Of a DNA stretch of 34,364 nt, positions 1 to 8,946 are shown one piece after another (within the stretch, counting starts at the first letter, position 1; each line of letters opens with the position of its first letter). The notes under the pieces are model-generated. The model ran no database searches, was not told the DNA's origin, and worked only from the letters and a program-made list of their open reading frames with translations. A program made the position numbers and the translations under genes. This DNA is from Rhodocyclaceae bacterium (GTDB lineage: Bacteria; Pseudomonadota; Gammaproteobacteria; Burkholderiales; Rhodocyclaceae). The stretch covers positions 1 through 34,364 of the forward strand of contig VIKE01000072.1 in assembly GCA_008080565.1 (NCBI GenBank). Direction: 5' to 3'.

Positions 1-1
1 G

Positions 2-35
2 CTTACTTTCTTTTGGCGAAGCAAAAGAAAGTGAG
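2..35. terminator. Long A/T-rich hairpin downstream of nifA
   Basis: An imperfect inverted repeat: 14-bp arms (2-15 and 22-35, one G-T pair) around a 6-nt loop at 16-21. It lies about 50 bp beyond the nifA stop codon. A second short GC hairpin (gccccgcaagggc) follows at about 39-51, between it and nifA. Read on the minus strand it could terminate nifLA transcription, but no clear U-tract follows because the window ends. Hairpins of this form often occur as intergenic repeats in betaproteobacteria (recalled, not checked). Confidence 0.5.
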
Positions 36-83
36 ACGCCCCGCAAGGGCGGAACCCCATGCTAATTCAGCACACGATCAACC

Positions 84-1727
84 TCAGAACTGCTTGACCT
101 CAATATTCAGCGTCTGAATCCGATAGGCAATCTGCCGCGGCGTCATGCCCAGAATGCGCGCCGCCTTGGCCTGCACCCAGCCCGCCTGTTCCAGCGCAGC
201 AATGACGCGTTCCTTTTCCGACAGGTTCGGGTCATCGATGTCGACTTCGGAATTTCCCCCGGAATTCGGGTTGACCGCCGGACGGTGGAAATTCTCCGGC
301 GGGGCGCTGGCTGTAGCGCGGATCGGGCGCGGGGTGGTGCGTTCGCGGACGCTGGGGAAACGGATCAGATCGACGTCGATGTTGCCGTCGTCGGAGAGCA
401 CCGCCGCGCGTTCGAGGCAGTTTTCCAGTTCGCGGACGTTGCCCGGCCACTCGTGGTTGGCCAGCCGGCGGTTGGCCATGTCGGTCAGCTTGAGCTTGCG
501 TTTCTGGTCGTTGCCGATCTTGGTCAGCAGGTGACGGGCGATTTCCGGAATGTCCTCGATGCGTTCGCGTAGCGGCGGCAGGAAGAGCGGCATGACGTTG
601 AGGCGATAGAACAAGTCTTCGCGGAAGTCGCCCATTTCGACGGCGGTTTCGAGGTCGCGGTGCGTCGCGGCAATGATGCGGACGTCGACTTTGATGGTCT
701 TGCTGCCGCCGACGCGCTCGAATTCGCCTTCCTGCAGGATGCGCAGCATCTTGGCCTGGAAGGCGGCCGAGACTTCGCCGATTTCGTCGAGGAACAGCGT
801 GCCGCCATGGGCCTGTTCGAAACGTCCCTTGCGCGCTTCGACGGCACCGGTGAAGGCGCCGCGTTCGTGGCCGAAGAGTTCGGATTCGAGCAGGTTTTCC
901 GGGAGTGCCGCGCAGTTCAGTTTGACCAGCGCGTTGCGGGCGCGCGGCGAGTTGTAGTGAATGGCGTTGGCGATCAGTTCCTTGCCGGTGCCAGTCTCGC
1001 CGCGGATCAGCACGGTCGTGTTCCACTTGGCAACCATGCGCGCCTGATCGAAAACCCGGCGCATCACGGCCGAGCGGCCGACCATGCTGTCGAAGCCGAA
1101 CTGATGGCGAACGGTACGGCGGAGCAGGTCACGCTCTTCGAGCAGCGACGACTTTTCCTGGGCGACGGCCATCGACAGGCTGAGGCTCTGGCCGATCAGG
1201 TTGGAGACCATTTCGACGAACTGGGCGCGCTCCTCGAGCAGGCCGTCTTCCGGCGCTTCGGGCTGGACGGCGAGGACGCCCTTGAGGTCGCCGCCGACCT
1301 TGATCGGCACGGCGATGAAGGGCAGTTCCGGTGAATAGATTTGCGTGCGATTGAGGAAGCGCGGTTCGTCGGCAACGCGGACGAGCTTGATGGTGCGCGG
1401 TTTTTCGAGGATCAGGCCGATGATCCCTTCGCCCGGGCCGTACTGGTTGTCGTCGAGGATCGGGCCTTCCGGCGTGTAGATGGTGCGGATGTTGAGTTTG
1501 CCGGTTTCCGGATCAAGCACGCTGATCAGGCCGCGGGTCAGGCCCGCCTCGTCGTGCAGCACGCGCAGCACGTCGCGCAGCGTTTCGTTGAAGTCGAGCG
1601 AACGGCTGAGTACCCGGCTGACGGCGTAGAGCGCCGCCAGCAGTTGGATGTTGAGCTCGTGCGTTCGGCAGAAGCCGCCCGGCGGCGGGCATTCGTCGGT
1701 ATGGGAGTGAATGATGTGTTCGTGCAT
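84..1727 (-). CDS. nifA: NifA, nif-specific sigma-54 activator
   Basis: Enhancer-binding protein of 547 aa that activates sigma-54 promoters of nitrogen-fixation genes. In order: an N-terminal GAF domain (about 20-180), an AAA+ domain with Walker A GETGTGKE (243-250) and the sigma-54 contact loop GAFTGA (290-295), and a C-terminal Fis-type helix-turn-helix (about 505-540). The cysteine-rich interdomain linker of oxygen-sensitive rhizobial NifA is not seen, as expected where NifL does the sensing. I chose the ATG at 1727 (MHEHIIHSH): an in-frame start 43 codons upstream would lie inside nifL and encode unrelated sequence. A GAGAA-type ribosome site precedes the chosen start. nifL ends 19 nt upstream, so the two form an operon. 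NifA sites in front of rnf, nifE and iscA in this window are its likely targets. Confidence 0.96.
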   Translation of the reverse strand: MHEHIIHSHTDECPPPGGFCRTHELNIQLLAALYAVSRVLSRSLDFNETLRDVLRVLHDEAGLTRGLISVLDPETGKLNIRTIYTPEGPILDDNQYGPGEGIIGLILEKPRTIKLVRVADEPRFLNRTQIYSPELPFIAVPIKVGGDLKGVLAVQPEAPEDGLLEERAQFVEMVSNLIGQSLSLSMAVAQEKSSLLEERDLLRRTVRHQFGFDSMVGRSAVMRRVFDQARMVAKWNTTVLIRGETGTGKELIANAIHYNSPRARNALVKLNCAALPENLLESELFGHERGAFTGAVEARKGRFEQAHGGTLFLDEIGEVSAAFQAKMLRILQEGEFERVGGSKTIKVDVRIIAATHRDLETAVEMGDFREDLFYRLNVMPLFLPPLRERIEDIPEIARHLLTKIGNDQKRKLKLTDMANRRLANHEWPGNVRELENCLERAAVLSDDGNIDVDLIRFPSVRERTTPRPIRATASAPPENFHRPAVNPNSGGNSEVDIDDPNLSEKERVIAALEQAGWVQAKAARILGMTPRQIAYRIQTLNIEVKQF

Positions 1728-1746
1728 GCTGTTCTCGTTGTTCTTC

Positions 1747-3279
1747 TCAGATCGGGTCGCCGTCGACGCGGAATTCGACGATCGCCGCCAAACCACCGCT
1801 CGGGCTGTCATCGAGATCGATGATGCCGCCATGGTCGGCAACCACCTGCTGGGCACGCGACAGGCCGGTGCCGATGTGCTTGCCGCTGCCGCCCTTGGCC
1901 GTGAAGAAGGGCTCGAAAGCCTTGTGCCGCCATTCGTGCGGAATGCCGGGGCCGCTGTCGATGACGGAAACGACGATGCAGTCGTCGCGCAGGGCGCTGA
2001 CCAGCGACAGCTCGCGGCGCTTCCAGCCCTTGATGTTCATGGCCTCGATGGCGTTGTCGACCAGCGCCTTGAACAGCATGCGCAACTGCAGCGGGCGACC
2101 GAGCATCGGCGGCAGGGTTGACGCCGGTTGCCAGTCGACGGTGATGCCGGCCGAGAGCAGGCGCGGCGTGCTGACTTCGAGCACGTCGCGGAGGATTTCA
2201 TTCATGTTTAGGCTGACGACGATTTCGTGCGGGCTTTGCGGGATGACCTGGCGCAGCGTTTCGAGGTGCTCGCGGCTGCCGGTCAGGGCTTCCTGCAGCA
2301 TCGCGGCGCTGGCCGGGTCGCGGCGCTGAAGTACCGAGATGGCCGAAGTCATGACGTTCATCGGTTCTTCAAGACGGAAGATCGCCGCCGACAGACCTTC
2401 GCGAATTGCCGCCGTGCGTTCTTCCTCGGCCAGTACCGCCTGCAGGGCCGAGGCGCGGGCGCGTTCCTGTTCGTCGCGCAGGCTGGTGATGTCGGACATC
2501 ACGACGAGCAAGCCGGGCTGACCGTCGGCGCAGAAATAGCTGTCGGCGCAGTCGCTGTGCATGTCGATGATCGACGAGGTGACCGAGAGCCAGCGTGGCC
2601 GGCCGGCGGCGCGGTCGATGCGCGCTTCGCGCTGGTTCACCAGGCATTCCTGCGGGCGGTCGGCCAGGGTATCGCGCCAGCTCGGGAGCAGACTGTCGAG
2701 AATGGTGTGGGCCGGCTCCTTGAGGCGCAGGTCGCTGACCATTTTCTTGTATTCCTGATTGTCGAGAACGACGCGGCCGGTCGGGTCGAGCAGGGCGAAA
2801 GCCATCGGCGCGGCGTCGACGACCGATTCGATCAGGTGTTTCTGGTTGCGGACCAGGCGTTCGAGACGATGCATCTCGGTAATGTCCCGGTGCATGCCGA
2901 CAAAATGCGTGGTCTTGCCGTCGGCATCGACGACCGGAGAAATGCTCAGTTCGGCCAGATACAGCCCGCCATCCTTGCGCTTGTTGAGCAGCTTGCCAGC
3001 CCACGGCTTCTGCGCCGAGAGGTCGGCCCACATGGCCTTGTAGAGTTCGGGCGGGGTGGTGTGATTGGACAGTGTCGATTCGTTCTTGCCGACAATCTCT
3101 TCCTTGCTGTAGCCGGTGACGCGGGTGAAGGCTTCGTTGGCAAACAGGATATTGGCCCTGGCGTCGGTAATCGATATCGCCAGGTCGGCCTGGTCGACGG
3201 CCTGGCTATAAGCTTCCGGTGGCAGTGCGGTTTCCTGCGCCGTATTGGCGCGGGCTTGGGCAAGCGGTGTGGCCGACAT
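1747..3279 (-). CDS. nifL: NifL, redox/nitrogen-sensing inhibitor of NifA
   Basis: Anti-activator flavoprotein of 510 aa that binds NifA and blocks it under oxygen or fixed nitrogen. The N-terminal PAS domain (about 25-135) is the FAD redox sensor of the family. A second PAS follows (about 145-260), then a degenerate histidine-kinase-like H region and a GHKL ATP-binding domain (about 390-505). The GHKL boxes are visible: N box [12 protein letters not shown]1 box DSGPGIPHE and G2 box [10 protein letters not shown]. No phosphoacceptor His is seen in the stretch [13 protein letters not shown], consistent with a kinase-like protein that does not autophosphorylate. I preferred the ATG at 3279 to one five codons upstream because GAGGAG lies 7 nt before it. 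It is the first gene of the nifLA operon. Confidence 0.94.
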   Translation of the reverse strand: MSATPLAQARANTAQETALPPEAYSQAVDQADLAISITDARANILFANEAFTRVTGYSKEEIVGKNESTLSNHTTPPELYKAMWADLSAQKPWAGKLLNKRKDGGLYLAELSISPVVDADGKTTHFVGMHRDITEMHRLERLVRNQKHLIESVVDAAPMAFALLDPTGRVVLDNQEYKKMVSDLRLKEPAHTILDSLLPSWRDTLADRPQECLVNQREARIDRAAGRPRWLSVTSSIIDMHSDCADSYFCADGQPGLLVVMSDITSLRDEQERARASALQAVLAEEERTAAIREGLSAAIFRLEEPMNVMTSAISVLQRRDPASAAMLQEALTGSREHLETLRQVIPQSPHEIVVSLNMNEILRDVLEVSTPRLLSAGITVDWQPASTLPPMLGRPLQLRMLFKALVDNAIEAMNIKGWKRRELSLVSALRDDCIVVSVIDSGPGIPHEWRHKAFEPFFTAKGGSGKHIGTGLSRAQQVVADHGGIIDLDDSPSGGLAAIVEFRVDGDPI

Positions 3280-3313
3280 CGAAAGGCTCCTCAATAAACG
3301 TTTTTTATTTATT

Positions 3314-3329
3314 AGCAGATTCCATGCCG
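3314..3329 (-). promoter_or_regulatory. Candidate sigma-54 promoter for nifLA
   Basis: Read on the minus strand, CGGCATGGAATCTGCT has GG and GC with exactly 10 nt between, the -24/-12 spacing of sigma-54 promoters. It starts about 35 bp before the nifL ATG. The first base (C rather than T) and the -12 region deviate from consensus, so it is weaker than the other sigma-54 sites in the window. Confidence 0.55.
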
Positions 3330-3393
3330 CGCTTTGATTTCAGGGCCAATCACGGCTTGCTGCATGGGTTTCGGGGGAAATGCGACGAATTGC

Positions 3394-3409
3394 TGTCGCC
3401 TTTACGACA
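3394..3409. promoter_or_regulatory. NifA upstream activator site (TGT-N10-ACA)
   Basis: TGT-CGCCTTTACG-ACA matches the NifA binding consensus exactly. It lies about 85-100 bp upstream of the rnf -24 element and about 65-80 bp upstream of the opposing nifLA -24 element. Being palindromic, it could serve both directions. Confidence 0.75.
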
Positions 3410-3427
3410 TTTTGTCTTTGCAGAAGC

Positions 3428-3442
3428 GCACCGACTTGGTGC
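3428..3442. promoter_or_regulatory. Candidate NtrC binding site
   Basis: GCACC-GACTT-GGTGC is a perfect dyad matching the core NtrC consensus (GCACC-N5-GGTGC). It lies about 100 bp upstream of the nifLA -24 element, a normal enhancer distance. This suggests that nitrogen status feeds into nifLA through NtrC, as in Klebsiella. Confidence 0.65.
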
Positions 3443-3493
3443 GGTGGCTGTGGATGGCGCATCAGCGTGGGGTTTTGTCCCCTGAATGCAGAT

Positions 3494-3509
3494 TGGCATG
3501 GCTTATGCA
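3494..3509 (+). promoter_or_regulatory. Sigma-54 promoter of the rnf operon
   Basis: TGGCATGGCTTATGCA matches TGGCAYG-N4-TTGCW with the correct GG-N10-GC spacing and one deviation at the -12 box (AT for TT). It is 34 nt upstream of the rnfA ATG, with a NifA site about 85-100 bp further upstream. Confidence 0.75.
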
Positions 3510-3542
3510 GTGAGGTCAGTGAAAAAACCGGACCCCACCACC

Positions 3543-4121
3543 ATGAGCGAATTTCTCCTACTGCTGCTTTCCACCGCGCTGGTCAATAACGTGGTGCTCA
3601 TCAAGTTCCTTGGACTCTGTCCGGTGATGGGCGTTTCGAAGAGCGTGGACAGCGCCCTCGGCATGGGGTTGGCAACGACCTTTGTCATCACCCTGGCGGC
3701 CGGCGCTTCGTGGATGCTCGACAACTGGCTGTTGCAGCCGCTCGGGCTGGGTTACCTGCGCATCCTCTCGTTCATTCTGGTCATCGCTTCGGTCGTCCAA
3801 TTCACCGAAATGTTCATCAAGAAGTCGAGTCCCGGTCTCTACCAGTCGCTCGGCATCTACCTGCCGCTGATCACCACCAACTGCGCCGTGCTCGGCGTTG
3901 CGCTGCTCAACGTCGAACAGAAGTTCAGCCTGTTCAAGAGCCTGCTCTACGGCTTCGGTTCGGCGCTCGGTTTCACCATCGTGCTACTGATTTTTGCCGG
4001 GCTGCGTGAACGCATCGCGCTGGCCCGGGTGCCCGGTGCCTTCGCCGGTGCGCCGATTTCGTTCGTCACCATCAGCCTGCTGGCCCTGGCCTTCATGGGC
4101 TTTTCCGGTCTCAACGTTTAA
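3543..4121 (+). CDS. rnfA: RnfA, electron transport complex subunit A
   Basis: Integral membrane subunit of the Rnf complex, 192 aa, the usual family length. Six hydrophobic segments are visible. The signature near the N-terminus ([20 protein letters not shown]) and the internal ITTNCAVLG stretch carry the conserved membrane cysteines thought to hold an Fe-S cluster with RnfE. The ATG at 3543 (MSEFLLL) gives the standard N-terminus; an upstream in-frame ATG at 3486 would put the sigma-54 promoter inside the coding sequence. It is the first gene of rnfABCDGEH; rnfB starts 12 nt after its stop. Rnf uses an ion gradient to push electrons from NADH to the low-potential carriers that feed nitrogenase. 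Confidence 0.95.
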   Translation: MSEFLLLLLSTALVNNVVLIKFLGLCPVMGVSKSVDSALGMGLATTFVITLAAGASWMLDNWLLQPLGLGYLRILSFILVIASVVQFTEMFIKKSSPGLYQSLGIYLPLITTNCAVLGVALLNVEQKFSLFKSLLYGFGSALGFTIVLLIFAGLRERIALARVPGAFAGAPISFVTISLLALAFMGFSGLNV

Positions 4122-4133
4122 GGAGGCATGACC

Positions 4134-4661
4134 ATGATCGCCGCCGTCCTCAGTCTGACGCTCCTCGGTGCCGCGCTTGGCATCATCCTCGGCATTGCCA
4201 ACAAGTTGCTCAAGGTCGAAGGCAATCCGGTTGTCGAGGAGCTGATCGCCATGATGCCCGGCTCCAATTGCGGGCAATGCGGCTTCCCCGGCTGTTCCGG
4301 CGCCGCTGAAGCCATCGTCGATGGTTCGGCCCCGCCCACCTGCTGCCCGCCAGGCGGCAAGTCGCTGGCCACGGCCATCGCCGCCAAGCTGGGCCTGACA
4401 GTCGATCTCTCGGGCATGTCCGACGAAGGCCCGAAGATCGCCGTTGTTTCCGAAGAACTGTGCATCGGCTGCTGCCGCTGCAGCAAGGTCTGCCCGACCG
4501 ACGCCATCATCGGCGCCGCCAAGCAGGTGCATAACGTCTTCCGCGAAGCCTGTACCGGCTGTTCGAGCTGCATCGAAAAATGCCCGACCGAGGCACTGGT
4601 CATGAAACCGGTGCCGGTCACCTTGCAACACTGGGTGATGCCCAAACCTGCCGCTGTGTGA
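4134..4661 (+). CDS. rnfB: RnfB, ferredoxin-type subunit of the Rnf complex
   Basis: Membrane-anchored iron-sulfur subunit, 175 aa. An N-terminal hydrophobic helix (about 1-22) is followed by the Fe-S domain with GSNCGQCGFPGC and a further CC, then two ferredoxin motifs, CIGCCRCSKVCP and CTGCSSCIEKCP, each binding a [4Fe-4S] cluster. It passes electrons toward the soluble acceptor. Two ATGs lie 6 nt apart at 4128 and 4134. AAGGAGG sits only 1 nt before the first but 7 nt before the second, so 4134 is chosen. It lies between rnfA and rnfC in one operon. Confidence 0.95.
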   Translation: MIAAVLSLTLLGAALGIILGIANKLLKVEGNPVVEELIAMMPGSNCGQCGFPGCSGAAEAIVDGSAPPTCCPPGGKSLATAIAAKLGLTVDLSGMSDEGPKIAVVSEELCIGCCRCSKVCPTDAIIGAAKQVHNVFREACTGCSSCIEKCPTEALVMKPVPVTLQHWVMPKPAAV

Positions 4662-4668
4662 GATAGCC

Positions 4669-6107
4669 ATGGGATTCATGAACCTTTTCAAGCACTTCCT
4701 CGGCGATGACTGGGGTGTGCATCCGGACGACCACAAGCGGCCGGCTGCCGATCAGCCGGTGCGTGTCATGCCGGTGCCGGCCAGACTGTACCTGCCGCTG
4801 CAGCAGCACCTTGGCGGGCCGGCCCGACCGGTCGTGCTGGTTGGCCAGAAGGTCAAGAAGGGCGAGCTGATCGCCGAGGCGCAGGGCATGGTCTCGGCGC
4901 CGATCCACGCGCCGACTTCCGGCACGATTGCTGCCGTCACCGAAATCACCGCGCCGCATCCCTCCGGCCTGACGCTGCCGGCGATCATTCTCGACGCCGA
5001 TGGCGCCGACGAGTGGATCGAACTGCACGGCTGCGACGATCCGTTTGCCCTCGAGCCGGCCGAAATCGGCAAGCGGGTTGCCGCGGCTGGCGTTGTCGGT
5101 CTGGGTGGCGCAGCCTGCCGCCTTCCCGTCGGCCGTCAAGCTGATCGGCGCCTCGAAGGCGAAGGTCACGACGCTGGTCATGAACGGCGGCGAGTGCGAG
5201 CCCTACCTGTCGTGTGACGACCGCCTGATGCGCGACGCCGCTGCCGGCATCGTCGATGGCATCCGCATCATGCTCCACGCCACCGGTGCCAAGGTGGCCC
5301 TGGTCGGCATCGAAGACAACAAGCCGGAAGCCATCGCGGCGATGCAAGCCGCGGCAGCCGGTTTTGACACGGTACAGATTCGCCCGGTGCCGGCCCGTTA
5401 CCCGATGGGTTCGGAGAAGCAACTCATTCAAGTCCTGACCGGCATAGAAGTGCCGGCTGACGGTCGTCCGGCCGACATCGGCGTTATCGTGCATAACGTC
5501 GGCACGGCGCTCGCCTTGCGCACGGCCGTGCGCGAAGGCAAGCCGCTGATTTCGCGACTGGTCACCATCAATGGCAACTGCGCCAGCCGGCCAGGCAACA
5601 TCGAGGTGCGCGTCGGCACGTTGGCCGAAGAGGTCATTGCCTTCGCCGGTGGCCTCAAGGGCGATGGCCTCGGCCTGGCCCGCCGCGTCATGGGCGGCCC
5701 GATGATGGGCATGCAGATTCCGCACTGGCGTCAAGGCCTGCCCGATGGGCCTGCTGCCGCTCGAAATGAGTTCGCGCATCCGCAATGAAGCCTACGGCGA
5801 AGCCATCGATCTCGGGCTGAAAGACTGCATCGCCTGCGGCTGCTGCGCCTATGTCTGCCCATCGAAGATTCCGCTGGTTCAGTATTTCGTCCATGCCAAG
5901 GGCGAACTGGCGGCGCAGGACCGCGCCAAGCTGCGCGGCGATGCAACCAAGAAACTGGCCTTGCAACGTCAGGAGCGTCTTGAGCGTGAGGCCCGTGAAA
6001 AGGCGGAAGCCAACGCCAAACGCAAGGCCGAACGAGAAGCAGCCGCCGCCGCCAAGGCCGCGGCAGAAGCCGTTGCCAAAGCCGAAACCCAGGGAGAATC
6101 AGCATGA
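4669..6107 (+). pseudogene. rnfC: rnfC, broken by two internal lesions
   Basis: RnfC is the peripheral subunit that binds NADH/FMN and carries two [4Fe-4S] clusters. Three segments in different frames add up to it. From 4669 the N-terminal part is normal up to VVGLGGAA. There about 7 extra nt (around 5113-5119) shift the frame, and translation in the second frame resumes at FPSAVKLIGASKAKV. That frame runs to GGPMMGMQIP near 5722, where roughly 35-40 codons expected in the family are absent. A third frame then resumes at ACPMGLLPLEM and holds the second cluster motif CIACGCCAYVCP and a long charged Lys/Glu/Ala helix. The missing block contains the first three cysteines of the first cluster. 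As written no functional product is possible, yet sequence conservation is intact on both sides of each lesion, so an assembly error is likely. The stop overlaps the rnfD start (ATGA). Confidence 0.85.
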
Positions 6108-7201
6108 ACACGGCCGCCTTGAATGCTCAGCCGGTTGCCTCGCCGCACGCCCATGGCGGCAACTCGGTGACGCGTACGATGTTCCGCGTCCAGATGGCGC
6201 TGGTGCCCGCCACGCTCTATGGCTTCTGGCTGTTCGGCTGGCCGGCTTTCTTCTTGTGGCTGCTGACCATTCTTTCCTGCCTCGGATTCGAAGCCCTGTC
6301 GCTCAAGATGATGGGCGTCACCCGCATCAAGGCGACGCTGTTCGACGGCTCGGCGCTGCTTACCGGCTGGTTGCTGGCGATGACCTTGCCGCCCTGGGCA
6401 CCGTGGTGGGTCGCCGTGGTGGGCGGTTTCATCGCCATCGTGATCGGCAAGCAGGTGTTCGGCGGGGTGGGGCAGAACGTCTTCAACCCGGCCATGGTCG
6501 CCCGCGTCGCGCTTCTCGTTTCCTTCCCGGTGCCGCTGACCCAGTGGGTCTATCCGCTGCCGCTGACTTCGCTGGCGGCGCCCGACTTCATCGATGGCCT
6601 GCGCATTTTCCTGACCAGTCTGCCGCAGCCGGATGCCATGGCCAGCGCTTCGCTGCTCGGCTATACCAAGACCGAGCTGTCGCGTGGCATCGATCTGCTG
6701 CATTCACTGGCCGGCGACCATGCGCCGGCGCTGTCGTGGATCGGCGCGCGCTCTGGCAGTTTCGGCGAATCGGCCTCGCTGCTTATCCTGGCCGGTGGAC
6801 TGTATCTGGTCGGCGTCGGCATCATCAGCTGGCATACGCCGGCTGCCGTTCTGGCCGGGATAGCCATTCCCGCCGCCATTGGCCACAGCGTCGATCCGAC
6901 CCATTACCTGAGTGTTTCGGCGCACCTGCTGTCAGGGGCGGCCATGCTTGGTGCCTTCTTCATCGCGACGGATTACGTAACCTCGCCGAATACGGTCAGC
7001 GGACAGATCGTCTTCGGCCTCGGCATCGGCTTCCTGACCTGGGTGATCCGGACTTACGGTGGTTACCCGGAGGGAATGGCTTTCGCGGTGTTGCTCATGA
7101 ACGCGCTGACACCGGTCATTGACCGCTTCATCAAGCCGCGCATCCTCGGCCGTGACCGCAAGGGCAAGCCGCTGGACATTCCGGAAGGGAAGGGGGCCTG
7201 A
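6104..7201 (+). CDS. rnfD: RnfD, membrane flavin subunit
   Basis: Multispanning membrane subunit of Rnf, 365 aa, NqrB/RnfD family. About ten hydrophobic segments are visible, with the typical GGVGQNVFNPAMVARV stretch at about 120-135. In characterised RnfD proteins FMN is covalently attached to a threonine of an ATP-L type motif. The aligned stretch here is DAMASASLLG (177-186), with Ser183 where the threonine is expected. The start overlaps the rnfC stop by 4 nt, and rnfG follows after 1 nt, indicating translational coupling. Confidence 0.94.
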   Translation: MNTAALNAQPVASPHAHGGNSVTRTMFRVQMALVPATLYGFWLFGWPAFFLWLLTILSCLGFEALSLKMMGVTRIKATLFDGSALLTGWLLAMTLPPWAPWWVAVVGGFIAIVIGKQVFGGVGQNVFNPAMVARVALLVSFPVPLTQWVYPLPLTSLAAPDFIDGLRIFLTSLPQPDAMASASLLGYTKTELSRGIDLLHSLAGDHAPALSWIGARSGSFGESASLLILAGGLYLVGVGIISWHTPAAVLAGIAIPAAIGHSVDPTHYLSVSAHLLSGAAMLGAFFIATDYVTSPNTVSGQIVFGLGIGFLTWVIRTYGGYPEGMAFAVLLMNALTPVIDRFIKPRILGRDRKGKPLDIPEGKGA

Positions 7202-7202
7202 C

Positions 7203-7808
7203 ATGAAGCTCAAAGCCATCCGCGAAAAGATCGGTTACCAGCCTTTGTTGCTCGGCGCTATTGCGCTGCTCGCCAGTGCTGCGCTGGCCGTTGCCTCGAA
7301 TGCCACGGGCGCTGCCATTGCCGCCGCCGAGGCCAAGGATTTGCGTGACTCGCTGTCGGAAGTGTTGCCCCAGGGGCTGGCCGACAACGATTTTCTGACT
7401 GACACGGTCGACCTGAAAAAAGGCGAAAAAACGATAACCATCTACCGTGCTCGCCAGGGCGGCGTCGTCAAGGCAGCCTTGTTCAAGGTCGCCGAGCGCG
7501 GTTACGCCGGTGACATCCAGGTGCTCATGGCGGTCGATACCGACGGCAAGACGCTCGGTGTGCGTGTGCTGAAGCATGCCGAAACCCCCGGTCTCGGCGA
7601 CAAGATCGAGGTCAAGAAAGACAAGTGGATCAAGGATTTCGACGGCAAGTCTCTCGGCGATCCGAGCCCGGAAAAATGGGGCGTCAAGAAGGATAGCGGT
7701 GTCTTCGACCAGTTTGCCGGGGCGACCATCACACCGCGTGCTGTGGTCAAGGCGGTCAAGGGCGGGCTGGAGTTCTTCGCCGCCCACAAAGCGGAAATCA
7801 CGGGCTAG
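7203..7808 (+). CDS. rnfG: RnfG, periplasmic FMN-binding subunit
   Basis: Single-span membrane protein of 201 aa with an FMN-binding domain outside the membrane. The N-terminal hydrophobic segment covers about residues 15-37. The covalent-flavin motif is intact as FAGATITPRAVV, the Thr after GA being the attachment residue. KHAETPGLGDKI is also typical of RnfG/NqrC. The ATG at 7203 is chosen because sequence upstream of it belongs to the rnfD reading frame; rnfD stops 1 nt before. It works with RnfD in electron transfer across the membrane. Confidence 0.94.
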   Translation: MKLKAIREKIGYQPLLLGAIALLASAALAVASNATGAAIAAAEAKDLRDSLSEVLPQGLADNDFLTDTVDLKKGEKTITIYRARQGGVVKAALFKVAERGYAGDIQVLMAVDTDGKTLGVRVLKHAETPGLGDKIEVKKDKWIKDFDGKSLGDPSPEKWGVKKDSGVFDQFAGATITPRAVVKAVKGGLEFFAAHKAEITG

Positions 7809-7817
7809 GAGCGGATG

Positions 7818-8518
7818 ATGAGCGAGTCTTACGGCAAGTTGTTCAAGGATGGCCTGTGGGAAAACAATGTGGTTTTCTCGCAGATGCTGGCGCTGTGCCC
7901 GACCATGGCGGTGACCACGAGCGGTACCAACGGTCTCGGCATGGGGCTGGCAACGACCGCGGTGCTCGTCGTCTCCAATATTCTCGTGTCGATGATTCGG
8001 CACACGGTCAGTTCGCAGGTGCGGATTCCGGTCTTCGTCGTGCTGATTGCGACGCTGGTCACCATCGTCGACATGGCGATGAACGCCTGGTTGCACGAAC
8101 TCTACAAGGTGCTCGGTCTGTTCATCGCGCTGATCGTGGTCAATTGCGCCATTCTCGGCCGGGCCGAAGCCTTCGCCGTGAAGAACGGGTTTGTCGCCTC
8201 GACCATCGACGGGCTGGCCATGGGGCTGGGTTTCACCGGCGCGTTGACCTTCATCGGTCTGATTCGCGAATTTCTCGGCTCGGGCACGCTGTTCGCCCAG
8301 GCTTCGAACCTGCTCGGCCCATCCTTCGCTTTTCTTGAAATGAAGCTGCCCGGTTACGGCGGCGCACTGCTCATGATCCTGCCGCCGGGCGGCTTTGCCA
8401 TTCTCGGCTTTTTGCTGGCCGGCAAGCCATTCTCGGCTTTTTGCTGGCCGGCAAGCGGGTGATGGAACGGCGGATAGACGAACGTGCGGCACAAAAAGCC
8501 GAACTGGCTGCGGCCTGA
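7818..8518 (+). pseudogene. rnfE: rnfE, C-terminus shifted by a 29-bp tandem duplication
   Basis: RnfE is the membrane subunit homologous to RnfA; the conserved CPTMAVTTSGTNGLGMGLAT and VNCAILGRAEAFA stretches are visible. Translation from 7818 is normal up to GFAILGFLLAGK. There a 29-bp tandem duplication (8398-8426 and 8427-8455) shifts the frame, and the protein ends early at 8462 after PFSAFCWPASG. Removing one copy restores RVMERRIDERAAQK and a stop at 8516-8518, the normal charged tail. The lesion touches only the last 20 residues or so, so some function might survive if it is real. The ATG at 7818 has GGAG 6 nt before it; an adjacent ATG at 7815 is the alternative. Confidence 0.88.
8398..8455. 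repeat. 29-bp perfect tandem duplication in rnfE
   Basis: Two identical 29-bp copies, 8398-8426 and 8427-8455, both beginning ccattctcgg. 29 is not a multiple of three, so the reading frame of rnfE changes. A single copy gives the standard protein. Confidence 0.97.
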
Positions 8519-8529
8519 GGAGAAGAACG

Positions 8530-8799
8530 ATGCAGATCGGTGTTGCCTATTCCGAACCGGGCCAGCAAATCTGGCTGAATATCGAGGTTCCCGACGAATC
8601 GACGGTGGCTGAGGGCATCGAGCGTTCGGGCATTCTCAAGCAATTCCCGCATATCGACCTGACGGCGCAGAAGGTCGGCGTCTTCGGGCGGCTGGTCAAA
8701 CTCGATGCCGCCCTCAAACCGGGTGATCGCGTCGAGATCTACCGGGGCATCATCGCCGATCCGGAAACCGTGCCGCGCAAGGATATGGCCGACGATTGA
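8530..8799 (+). CDS. rnfH: RnfH family ubiquitin-like protein
   Basis: Small soluble protein, 89 aa, of the RnfH (UPF0125) family with a beta-grasp fold. It starts MQIGVAYSEP, and the family stretch QKVGVFGRLVKLDAALKPGD followed by RVEIYR is clear. It closes the nif-type rnf operon as in Azotobacter and Rhodobacter; its biochemical role is not established. GAGGAG lies 9 nt before the ATG. It begins just after the restored end of rnfE. Confidence 0.92.
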   Translation: MQIGVAYSEPGQQIWLNIEVPDESTVAEGIERSGILKQFPHIDLTAQKVGVFGRLVKLDAALKPGDRVEIYRGIIADPETVPRKDMADD

Positions 8800-8946
8800 G
8801 CCCCTACGGGATAATCCGAATTTGAAAAACCGGGCCGGGCAGTCGACAATGGCGTCGCTTGCCGGTCAGGACGCATCCCGAAAGACATTTTTCGGGGCGC
8901 AACTGCAGCAAAAATAACCAGAATTTCATCATCCACGAGAACAGCC

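Noticed and set aside
2227..3297. A 356-codon plus-strand open frame opposite nifL
   Set aside because: It mirrors the nifL codons, and its product is Arg/Gly/Ala-rich without any family resemblance.
7131..8492. A 453-codon minus-strand open frame opposite rnfG/rnfE
   Set aside because: It covers several conserved plus-strand genes and is rich in His, Gln and Arg, as expected for a shadow frame.
8816..8828. CCGAATTTGAAA shared by the gap before the NhaD-like gene and the nifU-nifS gap
   Set aside because: A 12-bp match is expected many times by chance in a window this size.
8848..8862. A possible sigma-54 promoter (TGGCGTCGCTTGC) before the NhaD-like gene
   Set aside because: The spacing between GG and GC is 8 nt instead of 10, so it should not function.
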